Shown: positions 35,766 through 44,622, numbered from the stretch's first letter. The stretch: DNA of 64,000 nt from Poriferisodalis sp022821985 (GCF_965219595.1 NZ_OZ244781.1:2294001-2358000), one strand, 5' to 3'. Translations and numbers: made by a program. Notes: generated from the letters alone by a model not told the origin.

Positions 35766-35836
35766 GGCGGAGTGGCCGAGTGGTTAGGCAGCGGCCTGCA
35801 AAGCCGTGTACGCCGGTTCGAATCCGGTCTCCGCCT
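35766..35836 (+). tRNA. tRNA-Cys (anticodon GCA)
   Basis: Acceptor GGCGGAG/CTCCGCC, D arm GCCGAGTGGTTAGGC, anticodon arm GCGGC-CTGCAAA-GCCGT, T arm GCCGG-TTCGAAT-CCGGT, discriminator T. The 71-nt gene has no encoded CCA. Confidence 0.97.
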
Positions 35837-35896
35837 CGCCGGCCGACCGGACCTCGAGCAGGCTGAAGGCGTCGGCCGAGCCATATGGGCAGGGTG

Positions 35897-35954
35897 CTAG
35901 CGTGAGTCGCCCTCAGGGCGCTGCGTTAGCTTGCATCGCCCTTCGGGCGATTGG
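35897..35954 (+). repeat. two tandem promoter-plus-hairpin units before tRNA-Val
   Basis: Two units of about 29 nt (35897-35925 and 35926-35954) match at roughly two thirds of positions. Each has a TAGCNT hexamer followed by a hairpin: CGCCC-TCA-GGGCG (35908-35920) and ATCGCCC-TTC-GGGCGAT (35935-35951). The second TAGCTT (35928-35933) is well placed as the tRNA-Val -10. The second hairpin uses the tRNA's own first seven bases. Confidence 0.55.
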
Positions 35955-36018
35955 CGCAGTTGGTTAGCGCGCTTGCATGACACGCAAGAGGTCACAGGTT
36001 CGACTCCTGTATCGCCCA
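35945..36018 (+). tRNA. tRNA-Val (anticodon GAC)
   Basis: Acceptor GGGCGAT/ATCGCCC, D arm GCGCAGTTGGTTAGCGC, anticodon arm CTTGC-ATGACAC-GCAAG, T arm ACAGG-TTCGACT-CCTGT, discriminator A. 74 nt; CCA is not encoded (ACCC follows). Confidence 0.97.
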
Positions 36019-36025
36019 CCCCGGG

Positions 36026-36202
36026 CTAATCGCCGCGTCGCCAGAATTTCTGAAACCGCAACCTGCCAGCCCGCCACTCCCACGCAAGCACCCCGACGCA
36101 CACAACTGCGGCAGGCAGGCTGAAGTACCACCACGGCCAATCTGTCAACCACCTGACTACCCGCAATATCACGAGGGCGACTATCAGCCCCCAACCACTC
36201 AC
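36026..36202 (-). CDS. possible 58-residue two-span membrane protein
   Basis: The frame runs from GTG 36202 to TAG 36026. The product has two hydrophobic stretches, GWGLIVALVILRVV and FSLPAAVVCVGVLAW, joined by RWLTDWPWWY, and a basic C-terminal tail (RLRFQKFWRRGD). GGAAG 7 nt before the GTG is a fair Shine-Dalgarno. Hydrophobicity and tail are what a real small membrane protein shows, but codon use is not strongly GC3-biased. A longer frame in another phase overlaps the tRNA and is not credible. No family recognised. Confidence 0.4.
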   Translation of the reverse strand: MSGWGLIVALVILRVVRWLTDWPWWYFSLPAAVVCVGVLAWEWRAGRLRFQKFWRRGD

Positions 36203-36267
36203 GCCAGAACTTCCGCAACCCGGAAGCCTGCTGGTCGCTCATCTAGCCGCACGCTAGTTGTCGGTGT

Positions 36268-36561
36268 TCAGGCATCCGCCAAGGCCCGCAGGCCCGGCAG
36301 GATCTCCTCGGGTTCGCGGCCGGTGATCTCGAGGTAGACGGCGTCGGCACAGACTTCTGCGTCGTCAGACCAGCGGATCGTGCGATGGGGCGTGATGCTC
36401 GCCGACTCGAATACGCCGCCCTCGTTCCAGATTGCAAAGACGCCACGTCCGGCGCGATGGGATAGGTCGATCTCGCCTTCGACACCGTCATCGAAGCGGA
36501 CCCACAGCCGGTAATCGCTTCGCGCTTCTATCGCGACGGGGTGCAGCTGGTCATCCGACAT
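36268..36561 (-). CDS. DUF2442 domain protein
   Basis: A 97-residue protein matching the DUF2442 pattern: DYRLWVRFDDGVEGEIDLS, a GRGVFAIW segment, TIRWSDDAEVCADAVYLEI. Members are small, often next to a DUF4160 partner in a putative toxin-antitoxin-like pair; no such partner is seen here. CGGAG 8 nt before the ATG is a Shine-Dalgarno. Function unknown. Confidence 0.82.
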   Translation of the reverse strand: MSDDQLHPVAIEARSDYRLWVRFDDGVEGEIDLSHRAGRGVFAIWNEGGVFESASITPHRTIRWSDDAEVCADAVYLEITGREPEEILPGLRALADA

Positions 36562-36689
36562 GTCGAGTCTCCGGGGACATCCCCTGCGACGGGACGCAGG
36601 CTGAGAACCCCCTCCATGACACAGGCTAAAGGGCTGAGCAGAGTCGAATAGGACGGGCAGCCGCGAGGCGTGCCAGAATTCGCGGCGCT

Positions 36690-37892
36690 ATGAGCGACAG
36701 CAGCGCGGACAAGGCGGGGGAGCGGCCGCTTGAGGGCATCCGGGTGTTGGACTTCACGCGTGTGGTGGCGGGGCCGCTGGCTACCCGGATGATGGCCGAC
36801 ATGGGTGCAGAGGTCATCAAGATCGAGCCGACGGACGGCGATCTGAGTCGGACATTCCCGCCCTATGTCCCGGGCGATGTCAACCCGTACTTCTCCCAGC
36901 AGAACGCCGGCAAGCGCTTCTGCTCGATCGACCTGCGGGCGCCCGGGGCGCCGGAGCTGGTGCGGGAACTCGTCGGCCGCTGCGATGCGGTGGTGGAGAA
37001 CTACCGGCCCGGCGTGATGGCCAAGTTCGGGCTCGGGCCCGACGAGATGTGCGCCGCGCACCCCGCGCTCGTGTACTGCTCGGTCACCGGATTCGGCCAG
37101 ACCGGACCGTGGGCCGACAAGCGGGCATACGCACCTGTCGGCCACATGGAGTCGGGCTACATCGACTACGCCGTCCGCGAGACCGGCGCCCGACCCGAGA
37201 ACCCGCCGCTGGTGGTGGGCGACATCGTGACAGCGATGTCGGCGGCCGCAACCGTCAACGCCATGCTGGTGAAGGCGGCACGGACGGGCCGGGGCGGCCA
37301 CATCGACGTGTGCATGGTGGAAGCGATGGTGTACATCCAAGAGTGGTCGGCGCTGGAGCTGGCGGGCGGCTGGGACGGGCCCAACGCAGGCCTCGCCCAC
37401 GAATGCCCGATCTTGGTGCTGCCCGACGGGCGGGTGTGGGCCATCGCCGGCAACCCCGCAGCGTGGTTCGACGACCTGCTCAAGGCGATGGGCCGGCCCG
37501 AGCTGGCTGATGATCCTCGATTCGCCACGCCTGCAGCCCGCATGGCCAACCGCTATGAGCTGTACGACGAGATGACCCAGTGGGCGGCAGGATTCGCCGA
37601 CGTGGACGACTTCCGGCAAGCCATCGAAGCGGGCACGCCGTTCAGCGTGGCCGAGATGCGTTCCCTCACCGAGCTGGCGGGAACCGATTGGGCTACGCAT
37701 CGCGGGTTGCTGGCCGACACCGCTTCGGGCTTCGCCGTACCCGCACGTCCGGCGCTCGGCTCAGGCATCGGCACCGACGGCCATGTCGCAGCCCACGGAG
37801 CCGACAACCGTGACGTCATCGGCGGGCTGCTCGGGTATGACAACCAACGGCTCGACCAGCTCGAAGCTGCCGGGGTGCTCGTCACCGCCTGA
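36690..37892 (+). CDS. CaiB/BaiF (class III) CoA transferase, second copy
   Basis: A 400-residue class III CoA transferase with IRVLDFTRVVAGP, AEVIKIEPTDGD, ENYRPGVMAKFGLG and the Asp of VVGDIVTAM at the catalytic position. It aligns with the protein at 18.1 kb along its length but is clearly distinct, so the two are paralogues with probably different acids as substrates. It stands alone, with no other acyl-CoA gene adjacent. No Shine-Dalgarno; an AGAATT hexamer stands 9 nt before the ATG. Confidence 0.9.
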   Translation: MSDSSADKAGERPLEGIRVLDFTRVVAGPLATRMMADMGAEVIKIEPTDGDLSRTFPPYVPGDVNPYFSQQNAGKRFCSIDLRAPGAPELVRELVGRCDAVVENYRPGVMAKFGLGPDEMCAAHPALVYCSVTGFGQTGPWADKRAYAPVGHMESGYIDYAVRETGARPENPPLVVGDIVTAMSAAATVNAMLVKAARTGRGGHIDVCMVEAMVYIQEWSALELAGGWDGPNAGLAHECPILVLPDGRVWAIAGNPAAWFDDLLKAMGRPELADDPRFATPAARMANRYELYDEMTQWAAGFADVDDFRQAIEAGTPFSVAEMRSLTELAGTDWATHRGLLADTASGFAVPARPALGSGIGTDGHVAAHGADNRDVIGGLLGYDNQRLDQLEAAGVLVTA

Positions 37893-38007
37893 GTTCGCCT
37901 GCGCCAGCAGCCGGCGACTCGCAATTGTTCGACCCGTCGGACGGCCTCGCGGCAAGCGCAGGATCTGCGGGCGATGGGCCCTCGCGAGTGCCCGTGAGCA
38001 CTCCGAT

Positions 38008-38013
38008 TAGCTT
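38008..38013 (+). promoter_or_regulatory. -10 hexamer of pfkA
   Basis: TAGCTT, 6 nt before the GTG at 38020, no Shine-Dalgarno. Confidence 0.5.
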
Positions 38014-38019
38014 GAGCCC

Positions 38020-39087
38020 GTGCGAATCGGGGTGCTTACCGGCGGGGGCGACTGCGCAGGCCTGAACGCGGCGATCCGGGGAGTCGTTCGAGCGGCCGGC
38101 CACGAGATGGATCGCAGCGTCATCGGCTACCGGCGCGGCTGGAACGGCGTGCTCGACGGCGACAGCGTGAAGCTCGATTCCGAGGCGATGCGGGGTGCGC
38201 TGCCACGCGGCGGCACGATGCTCGGCACCTCTCGCAGCAGCCGACGCCTCGAGACCGAGGGTGCGGCGCCGCTGATAGCGCAGCTCGAGCGCGACGGCGT
38301 GGACGCGCTGGTGACGATCGGCGGCGACGGCACGCTGATCACCGCCGCACGGCTCTCCGACGCCGGGTTCCCGGTGATCGCAGTGCCCAAGACGATCGAC
38401 AACGACGTACAGGGCACCGATGTCTGCATCGGATTCGACACGGCGCTGGGCGTCGCCACCGAGGCGGTCGACCGGCTCCACACCACCGCCGAGTCGCACA
38501 ACCGGATCATGGTGCTCGAGGTGATGGGCCGCCAAGCCGGCCACATAGCGGCCGGTGCGGGCATCGCTGGGGGCGCCGCCGCCATCCTCGTGCCCGAAGC
38601 GCCGTTCAACATCGACGGCATTGCCGAGCGTCTCATTGCACGGCATCACCGCGACCGAAATGCGTCGATCGTGGTGGTCGCCGAGGGCGCTGTTCCCGAC
38701 AGCAGCGTCGAGGCGCCAGACACCGGCACCGACGAATGGGGCAACCGGATCCTCGACGGCATGGGGCAATTCGTGGGCGATCTGCTGGCGGAGCGCACGG
38801 GCTACGACACGCGCACGACAGTGCTGGGGTACATCCAGCGCGGCGGGCCGCCGACGCCGGCCGACCGGCTGCTTGGCAGCCGGCTCGGGGCCCGAGCGGT
38901 CGAGGTGCTCATGGAGGGCACATCGGGATGCATGGTCGGCGTGCACTCGACGGGCATCGCCCTGCAGCCGCTCGCCGAGATCGCGGGCCGCACCCGTTAT
39001 CTCAGCGAGGACCAGTTGGAGCTGCTGGATCTGATCTCCACGGCGCCGGTGCTGACACCGCTGCGCACCTCGCGGCGCTGGTTCTGA
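38020..39087 (+). CDS. pfkA: 6-phosphofructokinase
   Basis: The enzyme phosphorylates fructose 6-phosphate in glycolysis. The 355-residue protein begins MRIGVLTGGGDCAGLN, then has TIGGDGTL, PKTIDNDVQG, MGRQAGHIA and GYIQRGGPP. Gly rather than Asp follows GGD, which points to ATP as phosphoryl donor, while the Lys of PKTIDND is the residue found in PPi-type and some actinobacterial ATP enzymes. ATP use is therefore likely but not certain. It lacks neighbours of the glycolytic pathway. Confidence 0.92.
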   Translation: MRIGVLTGGGDCAGLNAAIRGVVRAAGHEMDRSVIGYRRGWNGVLDGDSVKLDSEAMRGALPRGGTMLGTSRSSRRLETEGAAPLIAQLERDGVDALVTIGGDGTLITAARLSDAGFPVIAVPKTIDNDVQGTDVCIGFDTALGVATEAVDRLHTTAESHNRIMVLEVMGRQAGHIAAGAGIAGGAAAILVPEAPFNIDGIAERLIARHHRDRNASIVVVAEGAVPDSSVEAPDTGTDEWGNRILDGMGQFVGDLLAERTGYDTRTTVLGYIQRGGPPTPADRLLGSRLGARAVEVLMEGTSGCMVGVHSTGIALQPLAEIAGRTRYLSEDQLELLDLISTAPVLTPLRTSRRWF

Positions 39088-39151
39088 GGCCGGTTCCGAC
39101 ACTGGCCGGCCGGCACCGCACGCTGGGCCGCACGGTAAGGTGACCGCGACA

Positions 39152-39243
39152 ACACATACCGGGGAGCCCAGAGGGCTGAGAGGGCGACAGCAGTGCTGCC
39201 GCCGACCCGAGAACCTGATCTGGGTAATGCCAGCGGAGGAAGC
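39152..39243 (+). promoter_or_regulatory. TPP riboswitch (THI element)
   Basis: The conserved blocks are in order: GGGGAGCC, GGGCTGAGAG, GACCCGAGAACCTGATC, TGGGTAATGCCAGCGGAGGA. The 3' end includes the GGAGGA Shine-Dalgarno of thiB (39235-39240), 5 nt before its ATG, so thiamine pyrophosphate binding probably blocks translation. It predicts thiamine-linked function for the genes downstream. Confidence 0.96.
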
Positions 39244-39245
39244 AC

Positions 39246-40379
39246 ATGACCACCCACCGAGTGCGCAGGCCGTACCGTCTCGCTGTTGCCGTCGCAGCCA
39301 CCATGCTGCTGGTCGCAGCCTGCGGTGACGGCGACGCTCCCGAGACCAACATTCCAGCTCCGCCTCCCGAGACCGAATCTCCGGCGGAGGACGCGGCGGC
39401 CCCGGCGACGACCACCACCGAGCCGTCGATCGAAGGCACGACCGTGACGCTGATCACTCACGACTCGTTCAACCTGTCCGACGGGACGCTCGAGGAATTC
39501 ACGGCGCAGACCGGCGTGACGGTGGAACTGCTCGAAGTCGGCGATGCCGGCACGCTGGTGGCTGAGGCGATCCTCACCAAGGGCGCGCCGTTGGGCGATG
39601 TGCTGTTCGGCATCGACAACACGTTCCTGCAGCGCGGCCTCGACGCCGGCATCTTCAAGCGGTATGAATCGCCTGCGCTTGCCGGCGTGCCCGAGGATCT
39701 GCAGATCGATCCTCGCCATCGCGTCACCCCGGTGGACTACGGCGACGTGTGCGTGAACTACTGGAAGGACGCGGTGCCGTGGGAGCCCGTGACCCTCGAC
39801 GAGCTGACGTTCCCCGAGTTCGCCGACCAGTTGGTCGTGCAGCATCCCGAGACCTCCTCGCCGGGCCTGGCTTTCCTGCTCGCCACCATTGCCGCCTTCG
39901 GCGACGGGTGGGAGCTGTACTGGGAGGACTTGCGGGCAAACGGCGTCACGGTTACCGCCGGCTGGGAGGACGCTTACTACGGTGAGTTCATCTCCGGCGC
40001 GGGCGAACGATCAATGGTCGTGTCGTATGCCTCCAGCCCGCCGGCTGAGGTGATCTACGCCGATCCGCCGACCGACGAAGCGCCGACAGGGGTCATCACC
40101 GAGTCGTGTTACCGCCAGATCGAATTCGCCGGCATCTTGGCGGGCACCGACAACGAAGCCGGGGCGCGTGCGCTCATCGATTTCATGCTGAGCGAGACAT
40201 GGCAGAACGATGTTCCGCTCAACATGTTCGTCTACCCCGTCATCGAGAGCGCGACCCTCCCGCCTGAGTTCGTCGAACACACCGCAGTGCCGCCGCACCC
40301 GCTCATGCTCGATCCGGCTGAGATCGAGGCCAATCGCGACGCGTGGACCGAGCGCTGGGTGGAGATCGTTCTGCGCTGA
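39246..40379 (+). CDS. thiB: thiamine ABC transporter substrate-binding lipoprotein ThiB
   Basis: ThiB captures thiamine, TMP or TPP outside the membrane for import. The 377-residue precursor has a signal sequence with lipobox LLVAAC (Cys26), a Thr/Pro/Glu-rich spacer to about residue 60, and then the ThiB-like binding domain: VTLITHDSFNLSDG, GAPLGDVLFGIDNTFLQR, VDYGDVCVNYW. The TPP riboswitch directly in front supports the substrate. ThiP follows 28 nt downstream. Confidence 0.93.
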   Translation: MTTHRVRRPYRLAVAVAATMLLVAACGDGDAPETNIPAPPPETESPAEDAAAPATTTTEPSIEGTTVTLITHDSFNLSDGTLEEFTAQTGVTVELLEVGDAGTLVAEAILTKGAPLGDVLFGIDNTFLQRGLDAGIFKRYESPALAGVPEDLQIDPRHRVTPVDYGDVCVNYWKDAVPWEPVTLDELTFPEFADQLVVQHPETSSPGLAFLLATIAAFGDGWELYWEDLRANGVTVTAGWEDAYYGEFISGAGERSMVVSYASSPPAEVIYADPPTDEAPTGVITESCYRQIEFAGILAGTDNEAGARALIDFMLSETWQNDVPLNMFVYPVIESATLPPEFVEHTAVPPHPLMLDPAEIEANRDAWTERWVEIVLR

Positions 40380-40407
40380 GCGCACGGCGCGCCCACTGGC
40401 CGAGGCG

Positions 40408-42066
40408 ATGGGCAATGTGACGGTGGCCCGGCCGCCGCGGCGGCGCCAGGTGGCGGCAGTGCTCGGCTGGGCACTCGCCGCCGCAGCTCCGCTCGGGTTC
40501 CTGGCGGTGTTCTTCGCCTACCCGGTGCTCACCGTGGTGGCAGACGGGCTCAACAGCCTCGGCGATCTCCTGGGGCGCTCGTCGATTCGCGGGGTGATGT
40601 GGTTCACGGTCTGGCAGGCCGTCGCGTCGACGGCGCTCACCCTTGCCGTCGGCATTCCGGCGGCGGCAGCGCTGGCCCGCCTGCGACCGAGGACGCGGCG
40701 GATCGTTCGCGCCGTCATCACCGTTCCGTTCGTGCTGCCGACGGTGGTCGTGGCTGGTGCCTTCGAAGCAGTCTTCGACCGCTTCGGTCTCGACGACGGC
40801 ATCCTGTCGCTGCACCACACCGTGTGGGCGATCCTGCTGGCGCACGTTTTCTTCAACTACGCCGTGGTGGTGCGGACGGTGGGCTCGTGGTGGGCCGGCC
40901 TGGACGGTCGCAACGCGGATGCGGCGGCGGTGCTCGGCGCGACGCCGGTGCGCGCGTTCGGCTATGTGACTTGGCCGCTCCTGCGGCCTGCGGTCGCGGC
41001 CTCGGCGGCTGTCACGTTCCTGTTCTCGTTCACATCGTTTGGGGTGATCCTGATTCTCGGCGGCCCGACACGCGCCACGGTAGAGACCGAGATCTACCGG
41101 TACGCCATCACGCGGCTCGACTTCTCGACAGCCGCCGCGCTGGCGCTCTGCCAGCTCGTTGCCGTTGCGGCTCTGGTCGCACTGGCGGGTGTGGCCGAGC
41201 GGCGCCGGGCGGTGGCTCGACGGGCGCCCGGACGCACGGCGCCCCGGCCGCGGCGCGGCGTGATCGCTGTCAATGCCGCAGTGGCCATGGTGCTGCTGGG
41301 CGTGCCGATCATCACGCTGGTGGAGCGGTCATTCGCGACCGGCGGCGGGTATGGAGTGGCCAATTTCGCTGCGCTGGCTGATCGCGTGCAGATGCTGCCG
41401 ACAACCGCGCTCGCTGCGCTGCGCCACTCGCTGGGATTCGCCGTGCTGGCGACGTTGATTGCCACCGGCATCGGCGCATTGGCGTCGTTCGTGGTGGTGG
41501 GGGGCCGGGCGCACGCCGCGGCGGTAGCCGGCGCGAGCCGGTTCCGGCGACTCTTCGATGTCGGGTTGACCTTGCCGCTCGGCGTGTCCGCCGTGACCGT
41601 GGGGCTCGGAATGCTGCTGGCGCTCGACACGCCTCCGCTCGAGTTCCGCACGGCGTGGTGGATCATTCCTGTAGCGCACGCCCTGGTCGGGATGCCGTTC
41701 GTCGTCCGCACGCTGGTGCCGACGCTGCGCTCGATCGACGACCGGCTGCGGGAAGCGGCATCGGTGCTCGGTGCCTCGCCGTTGCGCACTCGTCGTGAGG
41801 TCGACGTTCCGATTGCATCCCGAGCGGTGGCGGTAGGTGCGGCATTCGCCTTCGCCGTATCACTGGGCGAGTTCGGTGCGACGGCGTTCCTGCCTCGGCG
41901 GCCCGACACGCTCACCGCGCCGCTGGCGCTGTTCCGGCTGCTCGGCACACCGGGGGAGACGCTGCGGGGTCAGGCCATGGCGCTCGCTGTCGTGCTCATG
42001 GCCGCGACGGCTGCGTCAGTGCTGGTGATCGAAGGTCTGCGCCGCACCGACGAATCGCTGTTCTAG
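40408..42066 (+). CDS. thiP: thiamine ABC transporter permease ThiP
   Basis: A 552-residue fused permease with about 12 membrane spans and two binding-protein-dependent transport domains. Each carries an EAA-type loop for docking the ATPase: NADAAAVLGATPVRAFGYVT and LREAASVLGASPLR. Such double permeases are typical of ThiP and related iron transporters. The ATG at 40408 gives the family length. It is the last gene of the riboswitch unit; no ThiQ ATPase gene follows, because the next gene is on the other strand. Confidence 0.92.
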   Translation: MGNVTVARPPRRRQVAAVLGWALAAAAPLGFLAVFFAYPVLTVVADGLNSLGDLLGRSSIRGVMWFTVWQAVASTALTLAVGIPAAAALARLRPRTRRIVRAVITVPFVLPTVVVAGAFEAVFDRFGLDDGILSLHHTVWAILLAHVFFNYAVVVRTVGSWWAGLDGRNADAAAVLGATPVRAFGYVTWPLLRPAVAASAAVTFLFSFTSFGVILILGGPTRATVETEIYRYAITRLDFSTAAALALCQLVAVAALVALAGVAERRRAVARRAPGRTAPRPRRGVIAVNAAVAMVLLGVPIITLVERSFATGGGYGVANFAALADRVQMLPTTALAALRHSLGFAVLATLIATGIGALASFVVVGGRAHAAAVAGASRFRRLFDVGLTLPLGVSAVTVGLGMLLALDTPPLEFRTAWWIIPVAHALVGMPFVVRTLVPTLRSIDDRLREAASVLGASPLRTRREVDVPIASRAVAVGAAFAFAVSLGEFGATAFLPRRPDTLTAPLALFRLLGTPGETLRGQAMALAVVLMAATAASVLVIEGLRRTDESLF

Positions 42067-42081
42067 GCGTCCTTGGAGGGG

Positions 42082-42471
42082 CTAGGAGGCCTTCCAGAGG
42101 CGGTGCCCCTCCATCCACAGCAGGATCGGCAAGGCGGTGTCGATGAGGTGCCAGATCGTGAAGTTGTCGCCGCCGTCGACCATCGCCCGAAACCAATTCG
42201 GGACGAAGGCGATCGTCACGGCGACAGCGAAGATGAACATGGCCCGGGCGCCGCGATCGTGGAAGCTGGCCGCCGACCGCCGCTGCCATGTGGTGAGCAG
42301 CACCAGTGCCAGTGCGACTGCCATGAACCAGTCGAGAACGTTCCACACATCGAGGTTTGCGGGATCGCCGGGTTCGTCACCGGGTCCGTAGAACGGGAAC
42401 ACGAAGAAGTTCACCACCACAGCGGCGGCGACCAGCTTGAGATAGATCGCTACGGGCTTGGCGAAGATCAT
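42082..42471 (-). CDS. four-span integral membrane protein of unknown function
   Basis: A 129-residue protein with four hydrophobic segments (about residues 5-27, 42-63, 74-95, 104-124) and little soluble sequence. AAGGAGG 8 nt before the ATG is an unusually strong Shine-Dalgarno for this window. No family recognised. It is 53 nt downstream of the acetoacetyl-CoA synthetase gene on the same strand and may be cotranscribed. Confidence 0.75.
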   Translation of the reverse strand: MIFAKPVAIYLKLVAAAVVVNFFVFPFYGPGDEPGDPANLDVWNVLDWFMAVALALVLLTTWQRRSAASFHDRGARAMFIFAVAVTIAFVPNWFRAMVDGGDNFTIWHLIDTALPILLWMEGHRLWKAS

Positions 42472-42524
42472 GTGCCGGGCCTCCTTCGACAGGGCTGACC
42501 GACCCAGCACCATGGTGGACGCCG

Positions 42525-44615
42525 TCAAGCCTCCAGTGCGGGATGATCGGCGAAGTGGTCGAGCGCGTCGGGGTCGTCGATGGCCTCGACGTTGGCCACC
42601 GGTCGGCCCTCCACGACGTCTCGAATCGCCAGCTCCACGAGCTTCCCTGAGCGGGTGCGCGGGATTGCCGGCACTTGGGCGATCACTGCGGGCACGTGGC
42701 GAGGCGATGCCCCCGAACGGATCTGCGAGCGGATCCGGCCCATCAGCTCGTTGTCGAGCGTCACGCCCTCGCGCAGCTTCACGAACAGCACGACCCGCGT
42801 GTCCGCGCTGGCTGTCGAGCCTTCGTCGGTCGCGACCTGCTGGCCGATCACGACGCTCTCGAGCACTTCGTCGATCCGGTCGACCTGGCGGTAGATCTCG
42901 GCGGTGCCGATGCGCACCCCGCCAGGATTCAGCGTGGCGTCGGATCGCCCGCTGATGATGATCCCGCCGCTGGGCGTCCATTCGGCGTAGTCGCCGTGGT
43001 GCCACACGCCCTCGAAGCGTTCGAAGTAGGCAGATCGGTAGCGCGCGTCGCCCGGGTCGTCCCAGAAGCGCAGCGGCATGGACACGAAGGCGTTGCGACA
43101 CACCAGCTCCCCCTGCGTGCCCGCGCCGAGCGACGCGCCGTCGGCATCGGCCACGTCGACGTCGAGGCCGAGCGCAGCCGCCTGGATCTCGCCGCGGCGG
43201 ACCGGGCCCGTCGGGTCACCGATCACGAATCCGCCGCAGATGTCGGTGCCCCCGGAGAACGAGGCCAGGTGCACGTCGGCCTTCACCTGCTCGTACACCC
43301 AGTCGAAACCCTCGGGCGCCAGCGGAGAACCGGTGGAGGAGATCGTGCGCACGGTGTCGAGCGCATGGGTCTGCGCCGGCCGCAGACCGGCCTTCATGGC
43401 GCCCTCGATGAACTTGGCGCTGACGCCGAACAGCGTGACGCCCCAGTCGTCGGCCACGTCGAACAGCCGCGCTGGGCTCGGATGGAACGGCGATCCGTCG
43501 TACAGCACCAGCGATGCGCCGCTGGCCAGCCCCGCGACGAGCCAGTTCCACATCATCCAGCCGGTGGTGGTGAAGTACATGACGCGATCACCGGGCCGGA
43601 CATCGAAGTGCAGCCGCTGCTCGCTCCACAGCTTGAGCAGCGCGCCGCCCGCCCGGTGCACGATGCACTTCGGCTTCCCGGTGGTGCCAGATGAGTAGAG
43701 GATGTACACCGGCTGGTCGAAGCTGAGCCGTTCGAACGTCAGGTCGTCGCCCCCGGCGGCGCGATGAGGCGCCAGCCACTCTGTCCACGATGTCGCCGAT
43801 CCCGACACATCGCCTGATGGAGCGGGTGCGCTGCGGTCGTACGGAGCAAGAACGAGCCGCCCCAGGGACGCACCCGTCGTTCCCAGGCTGGCGGCCACCT
43901 CGGCCGCCTTGCTTGCCGTGTGATGGCGCACGCCGTTGTAGTAGTAGCCGTCGACGGCGACCATGACGGTCGGGGAGATCTGGCCGAAGCGGTCGAGCAC
44001 GCCGTCGATGCCGAAGTCGGGGCTGACCGACGAGTACACGGCACCCAGCGACGCCGTGGCCAGGAATACGATGAGCGCTTCGGGGCCGTTGGGGAGCATT
44101 GTGGCCACCCGGTCGCCCACGCCGACTCCGTCGGCCGCCAGCGCCCGCTGGCACGCTGCCACCTCGGCGCGCAGCTCGCCGTGCGTCATCGTCAGCTGCG
44201 CTGCGTCCTCGCCGATGAACGCCAGGGCCGTGTCGTCGGCGTGTGGCCCGCCCGCAGTGACGGGCCGCAGGTAGTGCTCGGCGATGTTCAGGCTGGAGCC
44301 GGCGAAGAACTCCAGACCAGGGCCTGGCGTCGCGCCACCTGCTGTCGAGGCAGCACCGCCCTGCGACCCTGCGGAGACGAAGTTGGGGCCGAGCTCGCCG
44401 ATGCCGTCGCAGAACTCCCACACGGCGCGCCAGAACGCCCCTGGATGCTGCACGGACCACGCATGCAGATTCGCGTAGGCGTTCCGGTCGAGCCCGAATC
44501 CGATCTGCTCGGCGAACTGCCAGAGCTGCGTCCCCGCACGTCGCTCGGCATCAGGCCGCCACAACACGTTTGCATCGGCGACTGCGGCACTCTCGCTGTC
44601 TGCTGAGCTGCTCAT
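42525..44615 (-). CDS. acetoacetyl-CoA synthetase
   Basis: A 696-residue acyl-adenylate-forming enzyme of the acetoacetyl-CoA synthetase group: YILYSSGTTGKPKCIVH for ATP, FSGGTDICGGF, GRSDATLNPGGVRIGTAEIY and the catalytic lysine in RTRSGKLVELAI. The ACS-type N-terminal cap is present (LWQFAEQIGFGL, FWRAVWEF). It activates acetoacetate or a similar short acid to the CoA ester. ATG 44615 is preferred over ATG 44627 because a TATGTT -10 lies 7 nt before it and overlaps the alternative start. Confidence 0.93.
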   Translation of the reverse strand: MSSSADSESAAVADANVLWRPDAERRAGTQLWQFAEQIGFGLDRNAYANLHAWSVQHPGAFWRAVWEFCDGIGELGPNFVSAGSQGGAASTAGGATPGPGLEFFAGSSLNIAEHYLRPVTAGGPHADDTALAFIGEDAAQLTMTHGELRAEVAACQRALAADGVGVGDRVATMLPNGPEALIVFLATASLGAVYSSVSPDFGIDGVLDRFGQISPTVMVAVDGYYYNGVRHHTASKAAEVAASLGTTGASLGRLVLAPYDRSAPAPSGDVSGSATSWTEWLAPHRAAGGDDLTFERLSFDQPVYILYSSGTTGKPKCIVHRAGGALLKLWSEQRLHFDVRPGDRVMYFTTTGWMMWNWLVAGLASGASLVLYDGSPFHPSPARLFDVADDWGVTLFGVSAKFIEGAMKAGLRPAQTHALDTVRTISSTGSPLAPEGFDWVYEQVKADVHLASFSGGTDICGGFVIGDPTGPVRRGEIQAAALGLDVDVADADGASLGAGTQGELVCRNAFVSMPLRFWDDPGDARYRSAYFERFEGVWHHGDYAEWTPSGGIIISGRSDATLNPGGVRIGTAEIYRQVDRIDEVLESVVIGQQVATDEGSTASADTRVVLFVKLREGVTLDNELMGRIRSQIRSGASPRHVPAVIAQVPAIPRTRSGKLVELAIRDVVEGRPVANVEAIDDPDALDHFADHPALEA

Positions 44616-44622
44616 CGAGCGC

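Noticed and set aside
35518..35787. An 89-codon plus-strand frame before tRNA-Cys
   Set aside because: It overlaps the start of the helicase gene and the tRNA, has no Shine-Dalgarno, no -10 hexamer and no family.
35964..36242. A 92-codon minus-strand frame over tRNA-Val
   Set aside because: It runs through the mature tRNA and lacks a domain; the 58-codon frame in another phase has membrane segments and does not touch the tRNA.
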